Counted from the stretch's first letter, positions 1-5,598 are shown. The stretch: DNA of 7,553 bases from Rhizobium sp. LCM 4573 (GCF_001854865.1 NZ_MDDW01000004.1:29155-36707), one strand, 5' to 3'. The notes: generated from the sequence alone by a model not told the origin. Numbers and translations are program-made.

Positions 1-378
1 GTGGTTCTGGCGTTCGGCGAGGTGCTGCTATCGCTCTTCGGCCCGGCCTTCACAGCCGGCTACGGCCTGATGGCCATATTGCTCGCGGGCATCCTCGCCA
101 AGGCGATGGTCGGCCCTGGGGAGGTTCTCCTGAGCATGGCCGACCGGCAGAAACTCTGCGTGGCGCTCTACGCCGCCATTCTCGCGATCAATATCGGCCT
201 CAACATCGTCCTCATTCCCCGCTTCGGCCTCATGGGCGCGGCAATGGCAACCGCGCTGGCCATGACGATCGAAGCGGTTCTCCTGCATATCGCGGTTCGT
301 CGGACGCTCGGCATCGTGCTCTTCGCCTTTGCCGCGCCGCTCGCCGCCGCATCTTCAAAGGCAAGACCACATGGCTGA
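1..378 (+). CDS. Polysaccharide biosynthesis (MATE/Wzx-like flippase) protein, C-terminal part, 5' end outside window
   Basis: The window opens inside this gene; 125 residues are visible and end at TGA 376-378, so the GTG at position 1 is not taken as the true start. The visible part is strongly hydrophobic. Helices lie at about residues 19-38, 53-73 and 78-97, with a shorter one near 101-115. A segment containing NIGLNIVLIPRFGLMGAAMAT is typical of the last helices of oligosaccharide flippases in the polysaccharide-biosynthesis/MVF superfamily: an Asn-rich helix, then a Pro-Arg-x-Gly-x-x-Gly-Ala turn. Such proteins move lipid-linked glycans across the inner membrane. The stop codon overlaps the ATG of the next gene by 8 bp, so the two are probably translationally coupled and share an operon continuing upstream. 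Family assignment is fairly sure; the substrate cannot be read from this fragment. Confidence 0.75.
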   Translation: MVLAFGEVLLSLFGPAFTAGYGLMAILLAGILAKAMVGPGEVLLSMADRQKLCVALYAAILAINIGLNIVLIPRFGLMGAAMATALAMTIEAVLLHIAVRRTLGIVLFAFAAPLAAASSKARPHG

Positions 379-1651
379 AACCCCGACCGGCGGCGATCCC
401 CAGAGAAATGGAAGCGCTCTCCCTCCGGCGCTCGGCCAGCCGTTCCGTCCCGAGCGTCCGGATGCCGACACACGGCTGCAGGTCGGCAGGCCGGGCCGCG
501 AGCTCTGCCTCTATCCGGCCGCGTTCGGCTACGACCTCCAGGAGGAGCTGGAATTCCTCTCCAACCGCGCCATGGAACCCAACATCTTCTTCAGCGCCCG
601 CTTGCTCGTCCCGGCGATGCCGAGGGTCGAGGACAAGCAGGTCCGACTCGCGCTGATCCGCGACGAGAGCGGCGCCACGAGCCGCATGCGGCTGCTGATG
701 CCCTTCACCCTGGAAAGGCCCGGCTTTTCCGTCGGCGCCTCGATCATCCGCGTCTGGGCCAATCCCTTTGGTCCGCTCGGGACGCCGCTGGTGGATGCGG
801 AAGACGCAGCCGAAACCATCGACAACCTGCTGGAAGGACTGGCCCGGCGCGAGGCGCGCCTGCCCTCCGTTCTGGTCATGCCGGATATCCGCCCGAACGG
901 CCGGTTCGCCCAGCTCGCGAGAGCCGTGGCGATCGGGCGAAATCTGCCGATCACGCTCACCGACGCGTTCACCCGGCCCATGCTGGCGAGCGATCTCGAT
1001 GGCGAAGCCTATCTGAAGCAGGCGGTGTCCGCCCATCATCTGCGGGAGATGCGACGCCTGTGGCGCCAGCTCGGCCAGCAAGGCAGGCTCGACTACAGCG
1101 TGGCCCGCCAGCCTGAGGAGGTCCGCCTGCGGATGGAGGAATTCCTGGCGCTGGAAGCTCGAGGTTGGAAGGGCCGCAAGCGCTCGGCGTTGATCAACGA
1201 CCGGTACCGCTCGGCCTTCGCCCGCGAGGCGATCACCAATCTCGCCGAGGTGGATGCCGTGCGCATTCATACCCTCGATTTCGACGGGCGCGCCATCGCC
1301 TCCCTCGTCGTCTTTCTCATGGCCGGTGAAGCCTATACATGGAAGACGGCCTATGATGAGAATTTCGCCCGCTTCTCACCGGGCAAGCTGCTGATGATGA
1401 AGCTGACCGAGTGGCATCTCGAAGACGCCAATATCATGCGCACGGACAGCTGCGCCGTGCCGGATCACCCGATCATGAGCCGCTTCTGGGAGGAACGCGA
1501 GGAGATGGGAAGCCTCGTGATCGGGCTTACCGAAAACGGCGACCGCGACGTGCGGCAGGTGGCCACGCAGCTTCACCTCTACCGCAACACGCGCAACATG
1601 GCGCGAATGCTCCGTCAGAAAATCCTGGCCATGACCGGCCGAGCTGACTGA
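371..1651 (+). CDS. CelD/BcsL-type GNAT family acyltransferase
   Basis: A 426-residue soluble protein with no signal peptide or membrane segment. The C-terminal half, about residues 215-365, has the pattern of the Acetyltransf_6 (CelD/BcsL, FemAB-like) GNAT domain. There is an FLALEARGWKG motif near residues 254-264, a strand pair ending in ASLVVFLMAGEAYTWKTAYD, then FARFSPGKLLMMK, where the acyl-CoA-binding loop is expected. Related proteins are encoded in exopolysaccharide, cellulose and LPS clusters and are thought to acylate glycan precursors. I chose ATG 371 because it overlaps the upstream stop, has AAGG about 10 nt upstream, and avoids the longer overlap of the upstream ATG at 329. Coupling to a flippase-like gene supports a role in modifying a surface polysaccharide. 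The acyl group and acceptor are unknown. Confidence 0.8.
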   Translation: MAETPTGGDPQRNGSALPPALGQPFRPERPDADTRLQVGRPGRELCLYPAAFGYDLQEELEFLSNRAMEPNIFFSARLLVPAMPRVEDKQVRLALIRDESGATSRMRLLMPFTLERPGFSVGASIIRVWANPFGPLGTPLVDAEDAAETIDNLLEGLARREARLPSVLVMPDIRPNGRFAQLARAVAIGRNLPITLTDAFTRPMLASDLDGEAYLKQAVSAHHLREMRRLWRQLGQQGRLDYSVARQPEEVRLRMEEFLALEARGWKGRKRSALINDRYRSAFAREAITNLAEVDAVRIHTLDFDGRAIASLVVFLMAGEAYTWKTAYDENFARFSPGKLLMMKLTEWHLEDANIMRTDSCAVPDHPIMSRFWEEREEMGSLVIGLTENGDRDVRQVATQLHLYRNTRNMARMLRQKILAMTGRAD

Positions 1652-1654
1652 AAC

Positions 1655-1680
1655 GGGCTCGCCCCGCTGGAGGCGAGCCC
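1655..1680. terminator. Candidate bidirectional terminator hairpin between convergent genes
   Basis: GGGCTCGCC (1655-1663) is perfectly complementary to GGCGAGCCC (1672-1680), giving a 9-bp GC-rich stem with an 8-nt loop. It starts 4 bp after the stop of the acyltransferase gene and ends 12 bp before the stop of the convergent glycine-rich gene, so it is placed to end transcription from both sides. Neither strand has a real U-tract: the plus side reads TGAAG and the minus side GTTTCAG. Rho-independent action is therefore inferred from position and stem only. Confidence 0.5.
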
Positions 1681-1692
1681 TGAAGCACTCGG

Positions 1693-2436
1693 TTAACGGG
1701 ATGCCGTCGTCCGCAGCATCTTGCACAGGCTGACCAGAGCCGCATCGCCACCATTTGCCGTAATATCGGCACAGCGATAAAGCAGCCTGCGCTGCTCGGC
1801 CCGGGACATGCCGTTGAAAGCCTGCCGTTGTGACGGGGTCAGGCCCGGCCCTCCGCCGGGACCACCGGCACCGGGTCCGCCGGCGCCGGGGCCGCCGTTA
1901 CCGGGACCACCATTGCCAGGGCCGCCCGGACCGCCGGGGCCACCCGAGCCGCCACCGCCGATTCCTATATCCACATCCGCGTCGATGCCGCCGGAACCGA
2001 CGCCCACCCCCACTCCGGCATTGACGCCATTGCGCCCGCCGATGGAAGCGGTGACGTCCGCACCGACGCCGTCACGTCCTCCTATGCCGACATCGGCACC
2101 GGTATTGATGCCGTTCGAACCACCCACGGATGCATTTGCGGTTGCGCCAAGGCCGCCGCCGCTGCGGCTGCCCACATTCGCATCCGCATTGATTCCGTTG
2201 CTTCCGCCGACCGAGGCATCGACATCCGCGAGACTGCCGTTACCGCCCACGTTCGCGCTAGCGTTGACACCGTTGGAGCCGCCGAGGGATGCATCGACCC
2301 CGAGCCCGCCGCTGGTATCCACCCCGACGCTCAAGCCATTCTCTCCCCCGATCGACAGGCCTTGGGAAAAACCCGATGCAGCCAAGGGAAGAACGAAGCA
2401 GCTCGACAAGAACACAATACGAAGAGATTTCCGCAT
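1693..2436 (-). CDS. Secreted glycine-rich repeat protein of unknown function
   Basis: 247 residues. A signal peptide is visible: MRKSLRI, then a hydrophobic core, then LAASGFSQ, with likely cleavage near residues 21-25. Residues about 30-160 are imperfect repeats carrying GGSNG(I/V)N at 52-58, 77-83 and 105-111 and GGRNGVN at 133-139, a spacing of 25-28 residues with shorter half-repeats between. Alternating Val/Ala/Asp suggests beta structure. Residues 165-198 are a Gly/Pro spacer of GPGxG units. The last 50 residues look like a folded domain, LTPSQRQAF, RAEQRRLLYRC and SLCKML, with cysteines 222 and 238 that could form a disulfide. ATG 2436 is chosen because AGGAGG lies 9 nt upstream and the signal peptide begins there; the in-frame ATG at 2445 abuts AGGAGG directly. 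I know of no assigned function. A surface or matrix structural role is a guess. Confidence 0.8.
   Translation of the reverse strand: MRKSLRIVFLSSCFVLPLAASGFSQGLSIGGENGLSVGVDTSGGLGVDASLGGSNGVNASANVGGNGSLADVDASVGGSNGINADANVGSRSGGGLGATANASVGGSNGINTGADVGIGGRDGVGADVTASIGGRNGVNAGVGVGVGSGGIDADVDIGIGGGGSGGPGGPGGPGNGGPGNGGPGAGGPGAGGPGGGPGLTPSQRQAFNGMSRAEQRRLLYRCADITANGGDAALVSLCKMLRTTASR
1859..1933 (-). repeat. Five tandem 15-bp coding repeats (GPGxG spacer)
   Basis: Five imperfect 15-bp units run at 1859-1873, 1874-1888, 1889-1903, 1904-1918 and 1919-1933, following the pattern GG(A/T/G)CC(A/G)CC then a variable stretch ending CC(G/A). They lie in frame in the glycine-rich gene and encode Gly-Pro-Gly-(Asn/Ala/Gly)-Gly units. 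Because the unit is a multiple of three, slippage would change the spacer length without shifting the frame. Confidence 0.85.
1957..2349 (-). repeat. Degenerate protein repeat region, unit about 25-28 residues
   Basis: This is the coding segment for residues about 30-160 of the glycine-rich protein. The core GG(S/R)NG(I/V)N recurs at residues 52, 77, 105 and 133, giving spacings of 25, 28 and 28. Weaker versions sit at 30 (GGENGLS) and 119 (GGRDGVG). Codons differ between copies, so the repeat is better conserved in protein than in DNA, as expected of an old repeat kept by selection on structure. Confidence 0.75.
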
Positions 2437-2445
2437 GATCTCCAT

Positions 2446-2473
2446 CCTCCTGAAGTCCGGCATCCATTGCCGG
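2446..2473 (-). promoter_or_regulatory. Ribosome binding site and adjacent leader hairpin of the glycine-rich gene
   Basis: AGGAGG (2451-2446 on the minus strand) stands 9 nt before ATG 2436 and decides the start. Immediately upstream a 6-bp stem, CCGGCA/TGCCGG (2457-2462 and 2468-2473) with a 5-nt loop, can form in the leader RNA. It does not include the ribosome site, so it could affect mRNA stability or loading rather than mask the site. The hairpin's role is inference. Confidence 0.55.
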
Positions 2474-2621
2474 CTAAGCAGGAGAAGAATGCACGAAATC
2501 ATCGATTGTTTCCGTCAGCGGAATGCAACCCGAAACTATTGTTAAGCATTGCCTAAAACAATGAAGCCCATGTCGCCGGATGAAACGCTTCAGCCTTGGC
2601 AAAGATCGCTCGCACGTGCAC

Positions 2622-2650
2622 TTGCGCACGGGCGCCGCAGCATGATAGAG
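2622..2650 (+). promoter_or_regulatory. Candidate promoter of the tRNA-Leu gene
   Basis: TTGCGC (2622-2627) followed after 17 nt by ATAGAG (2645-2650) is the best sigma70-like pair ahead of the tRNA. It would start transcription about a dozen bases before the mature 5' end at 2670. The -10 match is weak, so this is only the most likely placement. Confidence 0.3.
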
Positions 2651-2669
2651 GCCTTGGCACCATCCCGGC

Positions 2670-2754
2670 GCGGGCGTGGCGGAATTGGTAGACGCAGCGG
2701 ACTCAAAATCCGCCGTCGCAAGACATGTCGGTTCGAGTCCGACCGCCCGCACCA
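2670..2754 (+). tRNA. tRNA-Leu (anticodon CAA)
   Basis: An 85-nt class II tRNA with CCA encoded. The acceptor stem GCGGGCG (2670-2676) pairs fully with CGCCCGC (2744-2750), followed by discriminator A2751 and CCA 2752-2754. The anticodon stem GCGGA/TCCGC encloses the loop CTCAAAA, so the anticodon is CAA (2704-2706) and reads UUG. A long variable arm with a GTC/GAC stem and GCAA loop marks a leucine tRNA, and the T arm GTCGG-TTCGAGT-CCGAC is perfect. It stands alone between two minus-strand genes. I see no copy of its 3' end nearby that would mark an integrated element. Confidence 0.97.
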
Positions 2755-2812
2755 AAGCTTACGAATATCACGTCGAGATTCTCAAAGCCGGGCGCCCGCC
2801 GCACCGGAGTTC

Positions 2813-3334
2813 TCAGCCTTGAGGGCGATGCGCCTTGACCAGGGCCGGGTTGGTTTCAATCCGGCCGGCGCCGATCAGATCCAGGCAATAGGGAATGGCA
2901 GGAAAGACCGCAGCGAGCGTCATCGCGATCGAGGCAGGCTTTCCCGGCAGGTTCAGGATGAAGGATTTGCCGCGCGTGCCCGCCGTCTGCCGCGAAAGAA
3001 TGGCAGTTGGCGTCTGCTCGAGGCTGGCGCGCCGCATGAGCTCGCCAAAACCCGGCAGCTCCTTTTCCAGGATGGCATGCATGGCTTCCGGGGTCTCGTC
3101 GCGCGGGCTCGGCCCGGTACCACCCGTCGTCAAAACCAGGTCGCAACCCTCGTTGTCGCAGAGATCTATCACCGTATCACGCACCGAGGCCACGCCGTCG
3201 GGAATGACGCGCCGAACGAGCTCGTAAGGCGTGACGATTGCCGCCGCCAGCCATTGGGCGATCGCCGGGCCGCTCAGATCCTCGTATTCGCCGCGGCTTG
3301 CGCGGTCGGAAATCGTGACGACGGCAATCTTCAA
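2813..3334 (-). CDS. mog: Molybdopterin adenylyltransferase Mog
   Basis: 173 residues, a single MoCF/MogA-type domain. It activates molybdopterin by adenylation using ATP, the step before molybdate insertion into the molybdenum cofactor in the cytoplasm. The N-terminus KIAVVTISDRAS and the motif TTGGTGPSPRDETPEA (residues 69-84) are family signatures. As I align them, D46 (in IPDG) and D79 (in PRD) match the two functional aspartates of E. coli MogA. The PTAILSRQ and ILNLPGKP segments are closer to MogA than to MoaB. The start is TTG 3334: an in-frame TAA lies two codons upstream and the protein begins exactly where the family does. The ribosome site is weak (GGGG about 8 nt upstream). It lies 83 bp after fnrN on the same strand and could be co-transcribed with it. 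Confidence 0.93.
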   Translation of the reverse strand: MKIAVVTISDRASRGEYEDLSGPAIAQWLAAAIVTPYELVRRVIPDGVASVRDTVIDLCDNEGCDLVLTTGGTGPSPRDETPEAMHAILEKELPGFGELMRRASLEQTPTAILSRQTAGTRGKSFILNLPGKPASIAMTLAAVFPAIPYCLDLIGAGRIETNPALVKAHRPQG

Positions 3335-3417
3335 GACTTACCCCAATTGGTCAGATGGCTGCTGATATCCGTACATCCTCCACGATCTGCGGGAGCCAGG
3401 CAACCCTGCGCAGACGT

Positions 3418-4164
3418 TCAGGAACCGGATCGGGCGACAAGACGCGCCATGTTCCCGACAACGATATGCCGGTTATGCTCGATGCTGATAATCCCGCTAC
3501 TGCGCAATTTCGTCAGTTCGCGACTCACCGTCTCGATGGTCAAACCGAGAAAATCGGCGATATCCGCCCGCGTCAGCGGAAGATCGAAAGCAAGCTCGCC
3601 GTTCCCCGTCTCGTCGCCGGGGTCGATATTGCGGGCAATCAGCAGAAGGAAGCTTGCGACCTTCTCACCGGCATTCTTGCGCCCCAGCGTCAGCATCCAC
3701 TCCCGCGCTTCGTCAAGCTCCCTCAACGCCTGTTCAAACAGGCGCCGCTGAAGATCGGGCGATTCGTTCATCATCCGGGCAAGCGCCGAGCGCGGGAAAG
3801 AACAGAGGGAGGTAACCGTCGCCGCCTCCGCATTGACGGCACTTGCATCATGAAACGGGCGTCCCAGGAAATCTGGGGCAAATTGCAGGCCGACGATCTG
3901 CTGGCGTCCGTCGGCGAGCGTCTTCGTCAGCTTCACGGCTCCGGACAGTATGTTGGAATAATGATCCACCGCTTCCGCATTGGCAATCAGCTCGCTGCCC
4001 GCTTCGACCTTTCGTCTGGATGAAGCCTTTGAAAGCGCGACCAACTGCTCCGCACTCAGGGCGCCGCAAACGCCGCGATGCCGCGCCTCGCAGGAGCGGC
4101 ATAGAACAGGAATATCCGAATTGTGAATATCCCTGCGTTCCAGGATGGAGGCTGCAGTGGTCAC
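3418..4164 (-). CDS. fnrN: FnrN-type oxygen-responsive Crp/Fnr transcription regulator
   Basis: 248 residues from GTG 4164. Cysteines 22, 25 and 33 form a C-x2-C-x7-C cluster and a fourth, C121 (SLCSFP), matches the central cysteine of E. coli Fnr; together they should hold an oxygen-labile [4Fe-4S] cluster. A cyclic-nucleotide-like beta-barrel covers about 40-130, a dimerisation helix about 130-165, and a helix-turn-helix about 197-222. The recognition helix carries E211-x2-S214-R215, the residues by which Fnr reads TTGAT-N4-ATCAA. Under low oxygen such regulators activate respiratory genes such as cbb3 oxidase and denitrification genes. GTG 4164 has AGGA 8 nt upstream; ATG 4200 would add 12 residues but lacks a ribosome site and may lie upstream of the transcription start. 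FixK is unlikely because it lacks the N-terminal cysteines. Confidence 0.92.
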   Translation of the reverse strand: MTTAASILERRDIHNSDIPVLCRSCEARHRGVCGALSAEQLVALSKASSRRKVEAGSELIANAEAVDHYSNILSGAVKLTKTLADGRQQIVGLQFAPDFLGRPFHDASAVNAEAATVTSLCSFPRSALARMMNESPDLQRRLFEQALRELDEAREWMLTLGRKNAGEKVASFLLLIARNIDPGDETGNGELAFDLPLTRADIADFLGLTIETVSRELTKLRSSGIISIEHNRHIVVGNMARLVARSGS

Positions 4165-4172
4165 TTTGCAAA

Positions 4173-4176
4173 TCCT
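4173..4176 (-). promoter_or_regulatory. Ribosome binding site supporting the GTG start of fnrN
   Basis: AGGA on the minus strand (4176-4173) with 8 nt to GTG 4164. No comparable site precedes ATG 4200, so this decides the start choice. Confidence 0.5.
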
Positions 4177-4226
4177 GTCATCTGACGATGAGCCGCACAT
4201 GGCCGCGGCAATTGTTTTTTTAGCGA

Positions 4227-4240
4227 CTGATAAAAATCAA
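4227..4240 (-). promoter_or_regulatory. Fnr/FixK box (anaerobox) upstream of fnrN
   Basis: On the minus strand it reads TTGAT-TTTT-ATCAG, matching the Fnr consensus TTGAT-N4-ATCAA at 9 of 10 positions. Its centre, 4233.5, lies about 70 bp before the GTG start. A class II activated promoter (box at -41.5) would start near 4192, giving a leader of about 28 nt. Autoregulation of fnrN through anaeroboxes is known in Rhizobium. Activation by the gene's own product, or by a FixK, is therefore likely. The box also covers a possible -35 (TTGATT), so repression is not excluded. Confidence 0.8.
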
Positions 4241-4399
4241 GTCACCGGCTCTCTGTCACAGATGAAACCGGCAGGCAAGGAGGCGGAAGGACGCAGCCTT
4301 CGCGAGTATTCTGGCCGGAAAATATCTTTCTCCCGGAGAACTCAGCCAGCCGGCCTTCCGCTTTCCATTCCTCACGAAAAATTGCCGGGGCTGGCCGGC

Positions 4400-4430
4400 T
4401 TGCGTCACCCGCACACATTTACAGCATAAT
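4400..4430 (+). promoter_or_regulatory. Weak candidate promoter of dsbB
   Basis: CATAAT (4425-4430) matches the -10 consensus at 5 of 6 positions. The only -35-like hexamer is TTGCGT (4400-4405), at a long 19-nt spacing. Transcription would begin near 4437, leaving a leader of about 50 nt that contains a small hairpin, CCGGC-AGAA-GCCGG (4454-4467). Confidence 0.3.
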
Positions 4431-4488
4431 CCGATGTGATCTAAGGAACCTGGCCGGCAGAAGCCGGATGAAATTTCAGGAGAAGCGC

Positions 4489-4995
4489 ATGGCGCTCGCA
4501 GCCACAGCCAGACAGTCCCGCATCGGTTTCCCGCTTATCGTCACGCTCGGCATGGCGGCGACCGTCGGCGGCGCGCTCGCCTTCGAGCATATCGGCGGCT
4601 ATATCCCCTGCGCGCTCTGCCTGCTCCAGCGCGATCCCTACTACTACGGCATCCCCGTTGGCATTGCTGCGATTGCCACATCCGCGCTCGGCCTGCCCGC
4701 CTGGATCACTCGCGCGCTTCTCGTCGTCATCGGCGTGATGATGCTGGTCGGCGCCGGCATGGGCGTCTTTCACGCGGGCGTCGAATGGGGTTTCTGGGAA
4801 GGCCCGGCGAGCTGCGGCGGAGGCGGCGCCATGACCACCAATGCCGGCAGCCTTCTTGACGACCTCAACGCCGTACATGGGCCCTCCTGCACGCAGGCGG
4901 CGCTTCGCGTGCTCGGCCTTTCGTTTGCGGGATGGAACGTCATCGCAAGCCTCGTCCTGGCCGGCCTCGCCTTCATCGGTGCCAAGAAGGCCTGA
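4489..4995 (+). CDS. dsbB: Disulfide bond formation protein B (DsbB)
   Basis: 168 residues, an inner-membrane protein with four predicted helices (about 12-32, 54-69, 73-92 and 142-163). DsbB reoxidises the periplasmic thiol oxidase DsbA and passes the electrons to quinone. The signature CALCLLQR carries the first redox pair, C41 and C44, at the end of helix 1. The second pair, C109 and C134, lies in the large periplasmic loop after FHAGVEWGFWEGPASC, a DsbB hallmark. ATG 4489 has AGGAG 6 nt upstream; the in-frame ATG 4468 has no good site and sits on a leader hairpin. No dsbA is in the window. The gene converges with 8 bp spacing on the HNH gene. A proteobacterial DsbB-like variant with its own partner remains possible. 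Confidence 0.92.
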   Translation: MALAATARQSRIGFPLIVTLGMAATVGGALAFEHIGGYIPCALCLLQRDPYYYGIPVGIAAIATSALGLPAWITRALLVVIGVMMLVGAGMGVFHAGVEWGFWEGPASCGGGGAMTTNAGSLLDDLNAVHGPSCTQAALRVLGLSFAGWNVIASLVLAGLAFIGAKKA

Positions 4996-5003
4996 AGCAG
5001 CGA

Positions 5004-5561
5004 TTAGGGCTGCAGCACGGTATCCCAGTAGAGATAATCCATCCAGCTTTCGTGCAGGTAGTTCGGCGGGAAGAGCCTTCCGTTGTTATGGAGATCCTGC
5101 ACCGTCGGCTGGTAAGGCTTCTGGTGCGGGAACATGCCCGCCTGCTTCGGCAGCTTGCTGCCCTTCTTGAGATTGCAGGGCGAACAAGCCGCCACGACGT
5201 TTTCCCAGGTCGTCTCGCCGCCATGGGCGCGCGGGATCACGTGATCGAAGGTCAGGTCGTCATCGGAGCCGCAATACTGGCACTCGAACTTGTCACGCAG
5301 GAAGACGTTGAAGCGCGTGAAGGCGGGATTGCGGGTCGGCTGGATGTAGGTCTTGAGGCTGACGACGCTTGGCAGCCGCATCGAGAAGCTGGGTGACGAG
5401 ACCGAGTGCTCGTATTCGGCGATGATATTCACTCGGTCGAGGAAGACCGCCTTGATCGCGTCCTGCCAGGACCATAGCGACAAGGGATAATAGCTCAGCG
5501 GCCGGTAGTCGGCGTTCAAAACGAGCGCCGGCAGGGCCTGCGGGGAGACTGCGATCGTCAA
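5004..5561 (-). CDS. HNH endonuclease family protein
   Basis: 185 residues from TTG 5561. The C-terminal half is an HNH/beta-beta-alpha-metal domain. C94-x2-C97 and C126-x2-C129 would form a structural zinc site, and FDHVIPRAHGG (D106, H107) with N121 and N130 supplies the metal and catalytic positions. The N-terminal 80 residues (VLNADYRPLSYYPLSLW) belong to a widespread alphaproteobacterial HNH protein whose cellular role is unknown to me. No restriction, toxin or phage gene adjoins it, so defence is not indicated; DNA repair is a guess, with alkA next upstream. TTG 5561 has AGGAG 7 nt upstream and lies about 30 nt after a good promoter. The longer form from TTG 5633 would begin upstream of that promoter, so I reject it. 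Confidence 0.9.
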   Translation of the reverse strand: MTIAVSPQALPALVLNADYRPLSYYPLSLWSWQDAIKAVFLDRVNIIAEYEHSVSSPSFSMRLPSVVSLKTYIQPTRNPAFTRFNVFLRDKFECQYCGSDDDLTFDHVIPRAHGGETTWENVVAACSPCNLKKGSKLPKQAGMFPHQKPYQPTVQDLHNNGRLFPPNYLHESWMDYLYWDTVLQP

Positions 5562-5568
5562 CGTGACG

Positions 5569-5573
5569 CTCCT
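5569..5573 (-). promoter_or_regulatory. Ribosome binding site deciding the TTG start of the HNH gene
   Basis: AGGAG on the minus strand, 7 nt before TTG 5561. The upstream in-frame TTG 5633 has no comparable site. Confidence 0.7.
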
Positions 5574-5598
5574 ACCCGATTCGGCTTCCGTATCTTCT

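Larger units (their letters stand above)
4165..4488. other. Divergent intergenic region between fnrN and dsbB
   Basis: About 320 bp without a convincing gene; the one ORF through it (4145-4429, +) has no family features. It holds the Fnr box and fnrN leader at the left and the dsbB leader at the right. Between them, CTGGCCGG occurs at 4311-4318, 4391-4398 and 4450-4457. AGCCGGCC (4348-4355) can pair with GGCCGGCT (4393-4400) across a 37-nt loop. A 5-bp hairpin GAAGG/CCTTC lies at 4286-4301. A small RNA or rhizobial palindromic element is possible but not shown. Confidence 0.6.

Noticed and set aside
230..1270. 346-residue minus-strand ORF
   Set aside because: Antisense shadow of the acyltransferase gene in GC-rich DNA, with no recognisable domain.
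1808..2545. Long plus-strand ORF encoding a Pro-rich protein opposite the glycine-rich gene
   Set aside because: It is the complement of Gly-rich codons (GGN read as NCC), has no ribosome site or family features, and the minus-strand frame has a signal peptide and a good ribosome site.
2670..2812. tRNA-Leu 3' end as an integration site of a mobile element
   Set aside because: No integrase gene and no second copy of the tRNA 3' end is visible, and the flanking genes look like core genome.
2549..3751. 400-residue plus-strand ORF
   Set aside because: It runs through the tRNA-Leu gene and antisense to mog and fnrN, which are clearly real; its product has an unstructured Arg-rich composition.
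4145..4429. 94-residue plus-strand ORF between fnrN and dsbB
   Set aside because: No ribosome site, no domain, overlaps the fnrN 5' end and crosses the Fnr box.
4997..5013. Hairpin GCAGC/GCTGC between the convergent stops of dsbB and the HNH gene
   Set aside because: Only 5 bp with a 7-nt loop, no U-tract, and it lies partly inside the HNH coding end; too weak to call a terminator.
5004..5561. HNH gene as part of a defence or restriction island
   Set aside because: No methyltransferase, helicase, toxin or phage gene is adjacent and the base composition matches the surroundings.
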